From AP-15 sp050729795 (GTDB lineage: Bacteria; Pseudomonadota; Alphaproteobacteria; ATCC43930; CGMCC-115725): a stretch of 64,000 nucleotides of DNA. Positions 26,572-34,812 of this stretch are shown here, one piece after another (the stretch's first letter is position 1; each line of letters starts with the position of its first letter). The stretch is from positions 1-64,000 of the forward strand of contig JBOHME010000003.1 in the NCBI GenBank assembly GCA_050729795.1, written 5' to 3'. The position numbers and the translations under genes were made by a program. The notes below the pieces were generated by a model that saw only the letters and a program-made list of their open reading frames with translations, was not told the origin of the DNA and made no database searches.

Positions 26572-26602
26572 TCTTGTGTTTCATATCGGGGGAAACGCAA
26601 GA
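26572..26602 (+). promoter_or_regulatory. Inverted repeat upstream of nrdJ
   Basis: tcttgtgtttc at 26572-26582 and gaaacgcaaga at 26592-26602 form an 11-bp inverted repeat with a single T/C difference (a G-U pair in RNA) and a 9-base spacer. It ends 14 bases before the nrdJ start. It could be an operator or an RNA hairpin controlling nrdJ. It does not match the NrdR-box pattern, and no cobalamin riboswitch was recognised. Confidence 0.5.
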
Positions 26603-26616
26603 TATTGGGGGCTCTC

Positions 26617-29600
26617 ATGCAAATCGAGCGACGCTTCACTCAGCCGGGCGAGGACCCGTATGCCGCGGTGCCGTTCCGCAACGCGGCCAGCGAGATTCGC
26701 AACCCCGATGGCTCGGTCGTGTTCCAGGCCGAGGATATCGCGGTGCCGGCCGAATGGAGCCAGGTCGCCTGCGACATCCTTGCCCAGAAATATTTCCGCA
26801 AGGCCGGGGTGCCGGCCTCTGTGGCAGCGGTGCCCGAAGACGGCGTCCCGGCCTGGCTGTGGCGGCGCACCCCCGATCCGGATGCGGCCGCCGCACTGCC
26901 GGAAAGCGAGCGGCTCGGTGCCGAGAGCGATGCTCGTCAGGTGTTCGACCGGATGGCCGGGACCTGGACCTACTGGGGCTGGAAGGGCGGCTATTTTAAT
27001 ACCGAGGAGGACGCGCAGGCGTTCTGCGACGAGATCCGGCTGATGCTGGCGCGGCAGATCGCGGCGCCAAACTCGCCGCAATGGTTCAACACCGGGTTGC
27101 ACTGGGCCTATGGCATCGACGGGCCGGCGCAGGGACACCATTACGTCGATTATAAGAGCGGCGCGCTGATGACCTCGGCGAGCGCCTACGAGCACCCGCA
27201 GCCGCACGCCTGCTTTATCCAGTCGGTCGCCGACGATCTCGTCAACGAGGGCGGGATCATGGACCTCTGGGTGCGCGAGGCGCGCATCTTCAAATACGGC
27301 TCGGGCTCGGGCTCGAATTTCTCGAAAGTGCGCGGCGATGGCGAGCGGCTTTCCGGGGGTGGCCGGTCCTCGGGGCTGATGAGCTTTCTGCGCATCGGCG
27401 ACCGGGCGGCGGGTGCCATCAAATCCGGCGGCACGACACGGCGCGCGGCCAAGATGGTCATCGTCGATGTCGATCATCCGGATGTCGAGGCGTTTATCGA
27501 CTGGAAGGTGGTCGAGGAGCAGAAGGTCGCTTCCCTCGTCGCCGGCTCGAAACTGATCCGGCGTCATCTCGGCCGGGTCATGGCCGCCTGCCGGGAAGCC
27601 GCACGGCAGGGTCTCGAAGCGGCTTGCGACCCGGCGCGCAACCTGGCATTGCAACGCGAGATTCGCGCCGCCCGGCGTGCGCTGGTCCCGGAAAACTGCA
27701 TCGCGCGGGTGATCCAGTTCGCTCGCCAGGGTTTCACTGCGATCGACTTCCGCACCTATGACACCGACTGGGATTCCGAAGCCTATCTGACCGTCGCCGG
27801 GCAGAATGCGAACAATTCGGTGCGGGTCTCGAACGATTTTCTCGAGCGCGTCGCGGCCGGCGGGAGCTGGGAGCTGATCCGCCGCACCGACGGCAAGGTG
27901 GCGAAGACCTTGCCGGCTAAGGCGCTCTGGGACCGCATCGGGCAGGCCGCCTGGGCCTCGGCCGATCCCGGACTGCAGTTCGACACGACGATCAACGACT
28001 GGCACACCTGTCCCGCGAGCGGCCGGATCAACGCGTCGAACCCGTGCTCCGAATACAATTTTCTCGACGATACCGCCTGCAACCTCGCCTCGCTGAACCT
28101 GATGGCCTTCCGCCGGGACGCCGGCAAGTTTGACAGCGAAGCCTTTGCACATGCGGTGCGGCTGTGGACGATCGTCCTCGAAATCTCGGTTATGATGGCG
28201 CAGTTCCCGTCTGCCGAGATCGCGCGCCGTTCCTATGCCTATCGCACCTTGGGGCTCGGCTACGCCAATCTCGGCGGGCTCCTGATGGCGATGGGCATCG
28301 CCTATGACAGCGCCGCGGGCCGGGCCTTTGCCGCGGCGGTCACCGCGTTGCTGACCGGGGCGAGCTATGCCGCCTCGGCCGAGATGGCCGGCGATCCCGG
28401 ATTGGTCCCGCAGGGGCCCTTCCCGGGCTATGCGCCCAATCGCGACGCGATGCTGCGCGTTATTCGCAACCACCGCCGCGCCGCGCATGGCCATAGTGCC
28501 GGATATGAAGAGCTGGCGATTGCGCCGGTGCCGCTCGACGCCGCGAACTGCCCCGACCCGCTTCTGGTTGCCGCCGCCCGCAGCACCTGGGACAGCGCGC
28601 TCAAACTCGGCGAACAGCACGGCTTCCGCAATGCCCAGGCGACGGTCATCGCGCCCACCGGGACGATCGGGCTCGTCATGGATTGCGATACGACCGGCAT
28701 CGAGCCCGATTTCGCGCTCGTCAAATTCAAAAAGCTCGCCGGCGGCGGCTATTTCAAGATCATCAACCGCGCAGTGCCGCAGGCGCTCGCCGCCCTCGGC
28801 TATGATACCGCCGAGAGCGCCGCAATCGAGCGCTATGCGCTGGGCCATGGCAGTCTCGCCGGCGCGCCCGCGATCGATCACCACAGCCTGCGCGCCAAGG
28901 GATTTGACGACCGAGCGCTCGCCGCCGCCGAAGCCGCGCTCGCCACCGCCTTCGACATCAAGTTCGCCTTTAACAAATGGACCCTCGGTGAGGAGTTCTG
29001 CACCCAACGCCTCGGTCTTGCGCCGGCGGCGCTCGACGCACCGGGCTTCGATTTGTTGGCCGCGATCGGTTTCAGCCGGGCCGAGATCGACGCCGCCAAT
29101 ACCTGGTGCTGCGGGGCGATGACGCTCGAAGGGGCGCCGCATCTGCAGCCCGAGCACCTGCCGGTGTTCGACTGCGCCTCCCCGTGCGGCCGCATTGGCA
29201 CGCGCGCGCTCTCGGCCGAGAGCCACATCCGCATGATGGCGGCGGCCCAGCCCTTTATCTCGGGCGCTATCTCGAAGACGATCAACATGCCGAACGCGGC
29301 GACGATCGAGGACTGCAAGGAGGCCTATTGGCTCTCCTGGCGGCTGGGGCTCAAGGCGACCGCACTCTATCGCGACGGCTCGAAACTGTCGCAGCCCTTG
29401 GCGGCGAGCCTCTTTGGCGATGACGAGGAGGCAGAGGATCGCGCCGCCGAACTCTATGAGCGCTCGCCGGCCGAGCGCGCCCCGATCGTCGCCGAGCGCA
29501 TTGTCGAACGCGTGGTCGAGCGTGTCGTCGAAAAAATCGTGCAGCGCGGCGAGCGCCGCCGCCTGCCCAACCGGCGCAAGGGCTACACGCAAAAGGCCAC

Positions 29601-30324
29601 GGTCGGCGGCCACAAGGTCTATCTGAGAACCGGCGAGCACGAGGATGGCCGGCTCGCCGAAGTCTTTATCGATATGCACAAGGAAGGCTCAGCGTTCCGC
29701 TCGCTGATGCACAATTTCGCGATCGCGATCTCGATGGGGCTGCAATACGGCGTGCCGCTCGAAGAGTTTGTCGAGAGCTTTACGTTCAGCCGGTTCGAGC
29801 CGTCCGGCATTGTCGAGGGCAACGATGCGATCAAGATGGCGACCAGCATCCTCGACTACATCTTTCGCGAATTGGCGATCTCCTATCTCGGCCGCGGTGA
29901 CCTCGCCCATGCCGAGCCCGGCGATTTGTTGCCCGACACGGTCGGGCGCGGCGAATCCCAGTCGAGCCTGCGCGGCGGCGGCGACGGCCGCCCGCAGCCC
30001 ACCCCTGCCCCTGCGCTAGATCCCGACATCGAGCCGCGGGTTGCCGCAATGATGCAGCGCGACGTGTCGAACGGCTTTGTCCGCAACAAGCTGACCGTCC
30101 TGCATGGTGGCGCCAGCCGCAACGCCTCGGTCGCCCTCGCCGATTCCGACTCCGCAGAGGCGACCGAGAACGCCCCGCTGGCGCTGCGCCTGGAACGCGT
30201 CCGCGCCGCCCGCATCCGCGGCTACGAAGGCGACAGCTGCACCGAATGCGGCAACTTCACCCTCATTCGCAACGGCACCTGCCTCAAATGCGACACCTGC
30301 GGCGCGACCTCAGGATGTTCTTAA
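26617..30324 (+). CDS. nrdJ: Vitamin B12-dependent (class II) ribonucleoside-diphosphate reductase
   Basis: This 1235-residue enzyme makes deoxyribonucleotides using adenosylcobalamin, independently of oxygen. Core features include PNSPQWFNTGLHWAYGI, the substrate-site QPHACFIQSVADDL, the glycine-rich KYGSGSGSNFSKVRG, the active-site region NPCSEYNFLDDTACNLASLNL and ATVIAPTGTIGLVMDCDTTGIEP. The C-terminus has a zinc-ribbon-like CTECGNFTLIRNGTCLKCDTC. A poly-charged linker (VVERVVEKIVQRGERRR) precedes it. The ATG at 26617 follows a gggg-rich site. The gene is unbroken and of the expected length. Confidence 0.96.
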   Translation: MQIERRFTQPGEDPYAAVPFRNAASEIRNPDGSVVFQAEDIAVPAEWSQVACDILAQKYFRKAGVPASVAAVPEDGVPAWLWRRTPDPDAAAALPESERLGAESDARQVFDRMAGTWTYWGWKGGYFNTEEDAQAFCDEIRLMLARQIAAPNSPQWFNTGLHWAYGIDGPAQGHHYVDYKSGALMTSASAYEHPQPHACFIQSVADDLVNEGGIMDLWVREARIFKYGSGSGSNFSKVRGDGERLSGGGRSSGLMSFLRIGDRAAGAIKSGGTTRRAAKMVIVDVDHPDVEAFIDWKVVEEQKVASLVAGSKLIRRHLGRVMAACREAARQGLEAACDPARNLALQREIRAARRALVPENCIARVIQFARQGFTAIDFRTYDTDWDSEAYLTVAGQNANNSVRVSNDFLERVAAGGSWELIRRTDGKVAKTLPAKALWDRIGQAAWASADPGLQFDTTINDWHTCPASGRINASNPCSEYNFLDDTACNLASLNLMAFRRDAGKFDSEAFAHAVRLWTIVLEISVMMAQFPSAEIARRSYAYRTLGLGYANLGGLLMAMGIAYDSAAGRAFAAAVTALLTGASYAASAEMAGDPGLVPQGPFPGYAPNRDAMLRVIRNHRRAAHGHSAGYEELAIAPVPLDAANCPDPLLVAAARSTWDSALKLGEQHGFRNAQATVIAPTGTIGLVMDCDTTGIEPDFALVKFKKLAGGGYFKIINRAVPQALAALGYDTAESAAIERYALGHGSLAGAPAIDHHSLRAKGFDDRALAAAEAALATAFDIKFAFNKWTLGEEFCTQRLGLAPAALDAPGFDLLAAIGFSRAEIDAANTWCCGAMTLEGAPHLQPEHLPVFDCASPCGRIGTRALSAESHIRMMAAAQPFISGAISKTINMPNAATIEDCKEAYWLSWRLGLKATALYRDGSKLSQPLAASLFGDDEEAEDRAAELYERSPAERAPIVAERIVERVVERVVEKIVQRGERRRLPNRRKGYTQKATVGGHKVYLRTGEHEDGRLAEVFIDMHKEGSAFRSLMHNFAIAISMGLQYGVPLEEFVESFTFSRFEPSGIVEGNDAIKMATSILDYIFRELAISYLGRGDLAHAEPGDLLPDTVGRGESQSSLRGGGDGRPQPTPAPALDPDIEPRVAAMMQRDVSNGFVRNKLTVLHGGASRNASVALADSDSAEATENAPLALRLERVRAARIRGYEGDSCTECGNFTLIRNGTCLKCDTCGATSGCS

Positions 30325-31043
30325 ATAGGGCGGCCGGACGGTGCGGCTCTGCGGTCATCTCCGTGGAGACCAAGGACGTCGAAGACCTCCCTAAGCTGGG
30401 CTTGGTTAGTTGAACGGTTCCGCCTCAACGGTATCCCACCTTCCTGGATCAATAGCTGATTCCCCTCTCTGGCTCCGTTCATATCATCATACAGAGCCAC
30501 AAAAAGCGGCTTATTCATGCTAAGCGTGGAGTATCCAGCGTTTAGAGTACCACCTCTTTCCCTCGCTTCCAGAACGATGACCACCTCACTAAGCGCAACG
30601 ATAACCTTATTTCGTTCCATTGCACGATCCGCCCTCCATATAGCCCTTCTTGGGAATTGGCTTAGCACGAGCACACGTTCCCAATCCCACGCTTCCACAA
30701 TATTTTTCTTTATACGAAAATAGTCGATACCTTCAGGAAGAACCACGATTGTCTTTCCGCCACCCTTCAACGCAGCATTGTGAGATGCCATGTCAACGCC
30801 TGGGGCATACCCGGAAACAACCGTCACACCAGCAGCGCTCAGTTGTGAGGCGCAGTCGGCAGCTATCTGAAGTCCGTACTCGCTTGCATTTCGAGAGCCG
30901 CAGAATCCAACAGCTTTTGCATTAACAAGATCGATATTACCTAGATACCAAATTTCAGGGGAGACCAGTGCACCGAATACCGGGCGCAGGGACGGTGGAT
31001 AAACCACGTCGTCGGAGGTTATGCGCCTCGGATCAGTCTTCAT
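30321..31043 (-). CDS. DprA/Smf-like SLOG-domain protein
   Basis: This protein of about 240 residues has a Rossmann-like SLOG core of DprA type: AVGFCGSRNASEYG, VTVVSGYAPGVDMASHNAAL and GKTIVVLPEGIDYF, then RNKVIVALSEVVIVLEARERGGTLNAGYS, corresponding to the nucleotide/DNA-binding region of DprA. It lacks the extra N- and C-terminal domains of housekeeping DprA. The ATG at 31043 overlaps the stop of the upstream PRTase gene (ATGA), so the two are translationally coupled; a start at 31064 is also open. Composition is clearly AT-richer than nrdJ and the downstream genes. SLOG proteins are known in DNA uptake and in predicted nucleotide-signalling conflict systems; which applies here is unknown. 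Confidence 0.8.
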   Translation of the reverse strand: MKTDPRRITSDDVVYPPSLRPVFGALVSPEIWYLGNIDLVNAKAVGFCGSRNASEYGLQIAADCASQLSAAGVTVVSGYAPGVDMASHNAALKGGGKTIVVLPEGIDYFRIKKNIVEAWDWERVLVLSQFPRRAIWRADRAMERNKVIVALSEVVIVLEARERGGTLNAGYSTLSMNKPLFVALYDDMNGAREGNQLLIQEGGIPLRRNRSTNQAQLREVFDVLGLHGDDRRAAPSGRPI

Positions 31044-31435
31044 TGATTGTCCGTGTTGCGCCATGTTTTGACGCAGAACAGCCCATTGACCTCAACCGCC
31101 CCTGCTCGATAGAGCTCAGATGCTAAGAAATTTGCGGTAATTCCGGATTGGTATTTGTCATCGATCAAGATGATCTTCTTGCCATCAACTCTGTTATCCA
31201 CCGACAACCGCGCCGCTTCCAGCGCCGCCCACTTCTCGTCCACTGGAAGCGCCTTGATACTCTCCTTTTCAGCATTGAATTTCACCCAGGCCGCGAGATG
31301 TAACTTTCGGGATCTCTTGGCAACCAGCGCGGACAATTCTGTGGGCAGATCCCAACCCTTACTTGGCGACGGCGGAAACGCAGCAAACTGCATCACAGTC
31401 AGAATAAAAAGTAACGGTCGAAATTGCCCGAACAC
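31040..31435 (-). CDS. Phosphoribosyltransferase-like protein, C-terminal part (probable frameshift)
   Basis: This frame encodes the catalytic half of a ComF-like phosphoribosyltransferase: PPSPSKGWDLPTELSAL, a helix region, and the PRPP-binding loop KKIILIDDKYQSGITANFLA (two acidic residues, then SGxT). It ends NTDNQ with a stop overlapping the ATG of the DprA-like gene. The frame's own N-terminus (MFGQFRPLLFILTVMQ) is not PRTase-like; the missing N-terminal sequence lies in the other frame of the overlapping upstream ORF, so this is most likely one gene split by a one-base shift at the ttt run at 31376-31378. Confidence 0.7.
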   Translation of the reverse strand: MFGQFRPLLFILTVMQFAAFPPSPSKGWDLPTELSALVAKRSRKLHLAAWVKFNAEKESIKALPVDEKWAALEAARLSVDNRVDGKKIILIDDKYQSGITANFLASELYRAGAVEVNGLFCVKTWRNTDNQ

Positions 31436-31898
31436 ATGCGATCGCTAACCTATCGATCGCGGTCGCATCTCGTTTGGTCTTGGCGTTATGCTCGGCCAAC
31501 CCTAATTCCGTATACGTGCGGTCGCTCGCAAAATTGTAATCGAGGGCAATGGAGAGGTCCAGCTTGTCCCGCAAAAAAATGAATTCTTTATGCCTATCTT
31601 GCCATTCGATGGCACGTCGAATCTCTGCTTCGTCCGTTAAGTAACCGTATGGCCCATACGGCCCAAGGGACAGCATAATACCGGTGTCATGCCTGAATAG
31701 TAGGCCGAGGCTCTGCAACTGCAGGCTTACCATATATCGTCCATCTGGTCTTGGACACACAACGGGATGATCTAAAAATCTCCGGAGGGTCGGTTTGAGG
31801 ATGCTAACTTGTTCAACGTCTTCCTTGGTAATTTTCTTACGTAGCGGGCGCACGAGATTCTCCGATGCAATGAAGGATACCAGTGGACGTCGGGTCAA
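31359..31898 (-). CDS. N-terminal part of the same PRTase-like gene
   Basis: The frame encodes 179 residues with no recognised domain in the first part (DHPVVCPRPDGRYMVSLQL, GLLFRHDTGIMLSLGPYG). It ends with IDRLAIACVRAISTVTFYSD and CDAVCCV, the lead-in to a PRTase strand. Dropping one T would join CDAVCCV directly to PPSPSKGWDLP in the overlapping frame, restoring a protein of about 286 residues. The last residues in this frame (SAVAK) are therefore probably out-of-frame. Composition falls to about 45 percent GC in one 60-base stretch, far below the neighbours. Confidence 0.65.
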   Translation of the reverse strand: MTRRPLVSFIASENLVRPLRKKITKEDVEQVSILKPTLRRFLDHPVVCPRPDGRYMVSLQLQSLGLLFRHDTGIMLSLGPYGPYGYLTDEAEIRRAIEWQDRHKEFIFLRDKLDLSIALDYNFASDRTYTELGLAEHNAKTKRDATAIDRLAIACVRAISTVTFYSDCDAVCCVSAVAK

Positions 31899-32229
31899 CC
31901 CAAGATCTGGTTGTCCGCTGACATATCCCCGATATTCTCCTAACTCCCTGTGAACGAAATTTAAAAGTGTGGATAACTCCCGCGGAAATCCTCCAGCGAG
32001 CGCGGTGGCTAATATTATATGAAGAACATACCGGGAATCAAGAAGTGCCTATGGCGTGCGCCGGGGGGCTACGCCCACCATGGTAGTCGTCTGCCATGCG
32101 ATGGGCTTGGGATTTCGGCATGGTCGGGCGACCGGCCGAACACTTTCATCGTTCGCCGAAGCTGCGTCCCCTATCCGTCGGTTGCCGGTACGGCTGGCTA
32201 CGTAAAGCCCGCGCCGCGGGCCGGGCGGA
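31899..32229. other. AT-rich to mixed intergenic region at the island edge
   Basis: No gene is supported. The left half is AT-rich (gtggctaatattatatgaag near 32005-32024) and probably contains the promoter of the PRTase-DprA operon or remnants of transfer. From about 32045 to 32130 the sequence ggggggctacgcccaccatg with gtagtcgtctgccatgcgatg looks like a repeat met in other alphaproteobacteria, but this cannot be confirmed from one copy. Confidence 0.35.
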
Positions 32230-32424
32230 TTAATGCGCGTCCAATTGGGTTTCGCGGACCATTCGCTCGTGTCCGTCGACGGTGTTCTTGACGCGGTACT
32301 GTGGCGTGCCGGCCTCGAGCGGAAGCAGGCGGACGATCGTGTAGCGGCCTCGGCTGGCCCGATCGACGCCCGGATCCGGCATGAATTGGACAGCCTGGCC
32401 GACGCGGAATTTGTGCTCTGACAT
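32230..32424 (-). CDS. Small conserved hypothetical protein downstream of cold-shock gene
   Basis: This 64-residue protein begins MSEHKFRVGQAVQFMPDPG and contains GRYTIVRLLPLEAGTPQYRVKNTVDGHERMVRE. It has the appearance of a small SH3-like beta barrel, and similar short proteins of unknown function are common in alphaproteobacteria. The ATG at 32424 fits the family start; the frame runs 17 residues further upstream. It lies 60 bases after the csp gene on the same strand. Confidence 0.75.
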   Translation of the reverse strand: MSEHKFRVGQAVQFMPDPGVDRASRGRYTIVRLLPLEAGTPQYRVKNTVDGHERMVRETQLDAH

Positions 32425-32449
32425 CGCGACCTTCCAAAAGCGCGGCACG

Positions 32450-32467
32450 GGCGCCGCCACCGGCGCC
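32450..32467 (-). other. GC-rich hairpin between csp and the small gene
   Basis: ggcgccg-ccac-cggcgcc is a perfect 7-bp stem with a 4-base loop. On the minus strand it is followed after ten bases by tttt, so it may act as a weak attenuating terminator after the cold-shock gene. Confidence 0.45.
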
Positions 32468-32484
32468 GCCCGCACCCGGTTACG

Positions 32485-32691
32485 TTACGCGGCTTGGAGA
32501 TCGACCGCCGAGGTCTTGCCCTGCTGGCCCCGTTCCAGCTGATAGCTGATCCGCTGGCCTTCGGTGAGATGGCCCAGACCCGAACGCTCGACGGCTGAGA
32601 TATGGACAAACACGTCCTTTGAGCCGTCTTCGGGCTGGATGAATCCATAGCCCTTTTGTGTATTAAACCATTTCACGGTGCCGATCGTCAT
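32485..32691 (-). CDS. Cold-shock protein, CspA family
   Basis: This 68-residue single cold-shock domain binds single-stranded nucleic acid and melts RNA structure. RNP1 is KGYGFIQ and RNP2 is VFVHISAV; the start MTIGTVKWFNTQ and the end GKTSAVDLQ are canonical. A long untranslated leader is possible, since about 450 bases without a gene lie upstream, but no cold-box was identified. No acidic or second domain is present. Confidence 0.95.
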   Translation of the reverse strand: MTIGTVKWFNTQKGYGFIQPEDGSKDVFVHISAVERSGLGHLTEGQRISYQLERGQQGKTSAVDLQAA

Positions 32692-33147
32692 CGAGCTTCC
32701 TTAAGAAAAATCCTGAATCGGCGCCCTCGCCGAGCCAGATCACATTTCAATTTCGGGAGGCGCTGTTCGGCTTGCTCGAGGGCACACCGCATAGAACCGT
32801 GCCCAGATCGAAACACGACTTCCCTCATATGTGAGTTTGAGTGTCAATGGTCAAATGATTCTTTTCTGTTGCGCAGCCGGATCGCCCGCGCTGTCGGGCT
32901 GTGAGCGCTGCGCGACACCGGTCATCGCTGGCCAGGCTGGCTCTGCTGGTCGTGGTATTGCCCAACAGCAGCCGCCCCTCCTGCGCGATCACTGCTGCCG
33001 GTGCTCCCATCCTGCTCGACGGGAGCGCCGCCCGAGAACGACGGTGGTCTTGGCACCCCACCCTCACGCAAACGGACGGCTCGGCGACCGATGCCGATGC
33101 CCGGCGGCCTTCGACCGCCCTCGGCCGGGCGCTCGGATCAGCTCCGC
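32692..33147. other. Intergenic region, no supported gene
   Basis: About 455 bases lie between csp and the TPP-enzyme gene, both on the minus strand. The part near csp is moderately AT-rich (cacatttcaatttcggga, ttccctcatatgtgagtttg) and probably holds the csp promoter and leader; the rest is GC-rich without a credible frame or terminator. Confidence 0.35.
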
Positions 33148-34812
33148 TCACGCCTCGCCGTAATGGACACGGCGGAACTGGCGGGTCGGGATCAGATCGT
33201 CGATATGCACGTCCCACAGCGTGGCGCCGGGTTGCTGCTGGTGCTCGCTGAAGAGCTGCGCAAAGCGGCCGAGCTCGGTTACCCGGGCACCGTTGAGGCC
33301 AAAGCCGCGGGCGGTGGCGGCGAGATCGCCGCGGCCGTGCACGGCATGGCTCGGGTCGCCGCCATGGGCGCGGAACTTGTGCGATTCGGCGCCATAGCCG
33401 CCATCGTTCAGGATCGCGATCAGCAATTTAAGACCGTGGCGGCGCACCGTCTCCAATTCCTGGATGTGCTGATAGAGGCTGCCGTCGCCGTCGATCAGCA
33501 GGATCTTGTCGCTGCCGCGCGCGACCGCAACGCCGATCGCCGCCGACAGCCCCGAGCCGATCGCGCCAAAATCGAGCGGCGTGTGGTACTTGCCGGCCGG
33601 CCGGCCCTTCAGCTGGGTCATGCCAAAGCCGAAGCAGTGCCCGCCGGCGACGATGATGTCCCAATCCTTGGGGATTGTCGCGTCGAGCTCGCGCACCACC
33701 GGGCGCGGATCGAGCGTGCCCGGCGTCGGCTGGTATTCCTTCGCATCGGGCACATCGGCCGCGATCCGGTCGGCGACGGTGTTGCTGCGCCAGCCCGGCC
33801 GGCGGATGCCGCGCTCGACGAGCTGGCGGGTGATCGCCTCGGCGGTGGCGCGGGCGTCGGCGCGGATGTGCAGGTCGGCGGTCTTCAGCCCCTGCCATAG
33901 CCCCTTCGGGTTTACGTCGATCTGCACGACCTTGGCGTTCGGATAGAGATAGCCGCCCTCGGTCGTGTAATGGCCGAGCCCGGCGCCGGCAGCGATCACG
34001 AGGTCGCTCTCGGCAAAAAACTCGCGGGCGAGATCGCTCGAAAAGGTGCCGGCGATGTCGAGCGCAAACGGGTTGCCGTCGAACAGCCCCTTGCCGAGCA
34101 GCGTCGTCGCCAGCAACGCGCCGCTGTGCTCGGCCAAGGCTTCGAGCGCCGCCTTGGCGCCCGACCAGACGGCACCCCGGCCGCCGATCACGACCGGCCG
34201 CTCGGCCTCGGCGATCATCCCGGCGACCTCCTCGACCAGCGCCGGGTCGGGCATTGCCACCTGCCGGCGCGGCACCAGCCCGGTCGAGGGCGCGTAATCG
34301 GGCAGAAACGGAAACGCCTCCTGCTGCAGGTCGAGCGGCACACTCAATACCACCGGGCGGCGCTCGGCGCGGGCGACGTAAAACGCTTCGCGGACATCGT
34401 CGAGCGCCCGGTCGATCGTGCGGATCGGCACGAAATGGGCCCCGCTGGCGAGCGCCAGCGGCGCCTGATCGATCTCCTGCATGTACCAGGAGGCACCCAC
34501 CGGGGCATCGCCGGCAAACACGACGACGGGCGCATTGCCGCGCGCCGCCATGACGAGTGCCGTCATGATCTGGGTGTAGCCGGGGCCGCAGGTGACCGCG
34601 GCGACGCCGACATTGCCCGAGGCGCGGGCATAGGCGTCGGCCATCGCCACCGCGCAATGCTCGTGCCGGGCATGGATCAGGCGCACGCCTTCGTTGTCGG
34701 CCATCGCCGCCGACCAGTACATGTTGGCATCGCCCATCAGCGTGAACAGCGTGTTGACCCCCTCGGCGGCAAACGCCCGCGCTAAGACATCGCAAACCTT
34801 GTTGTCGCTCAT
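33148..34812 (-). CDS. Thiamine pyrophosphate-dependent enzyme, acetolactate synthase-like
   Basis: This 554-residue protein has the three-domain layout of TPP decarboxylase/synthases. The N-terminal PYR domain contains LMGDANMYW and the catalytic-type Glu in HARHEHCAVAMADAYAR; the central domain RPVVIGGRGAVWSG follows, and the C-terminal PP domain has the TPP/Mg motif LLIDGDGSLYQHIQE with the closing ILNDGGYGAE. It resembles the ALS-like group rather than true IlvB, so the reaction is open. The ATG at 34812 overlaps the stop of the upstream CoxG-like gene (ATGA), indicating coupled translation. Confidence 0.88.
   Translation of the reverse strand: MSDNKVCDVLARAFAAEGVNTLFTLMGDANMYWSAAMADNEGVRLIHARHEHCAVAMADAYARASGNVGVAAVTCGPGYTQIMTALVMAARGNAPVVVFAGDAPVGASWYMQEIDQAPLALASGAHFVPIRTIDRALDDVREAFYVARAERRPVVLSVPLDLQQEAFPFLPDYAPSTGLVPRRQVAMPDPALVEEVAGMIAEAERPVVIGGRGAVWSGAKAALEALAEHSGALLATTLLGKGLFDGNPFALDIAGTFSSDLAREFFAESDLVIAAGAGLGHYTTEGGYLYPNAKVVQIDVNPKGLWQGLKTADLHIRADARATAEAITRQLVERGIRRPGWRSNTVADRIAADVPDAKEYQPTPGTLDPRPVVRELDATIPKDWDIIVAGGHCFGFGMTQLKGRPAGKYHTPLDFGAIGSGLSAAIGVAVARGSDKILLIDGDGSLYQHIQELETVRRHGLKLLIAILNDGGYGAESHKFRAHGGDPSHAVHGRGDLAATARGFGLNGARVTELGRFAQLFSEHQQQPGATLWDVHIDDLIPTRQFRRVHYGEA

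Noticed and set aside
26468..26616. Cobalamin riboswitch upstream of nrdJ
   Set aside because: The gap is only 149 bases, and I could not recognise the conserved cobalamin-box core; only a simple inverted repeat is supported.
26581..29679. Long open frame on the minus strand opposite nrdJ (1032 codons)
   Set aside because: It is the antisense shadow of nrdJ, His/Asp/Arg-rich and without family features.
32049..32648. Minus-strand frame of 199 codons overlapping the csp and small conserved genes
   Set aside because: It overlaps two better-supported genes in another frame and has Ser/Arg/Pro-rich shadow composition. Its end (TTMVGVAPRR) may reflect a dispersed repeat, but this cannot be shown here.
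33001..33900. Plus-strand frame beginning in the csp-TPP gap and covering the TPP-enzyme gene end
   Set aside because: Its translation is Ala/Arg/Asp-rich and mostly opposite a well-supported gene; the part in the gap has no independent support.
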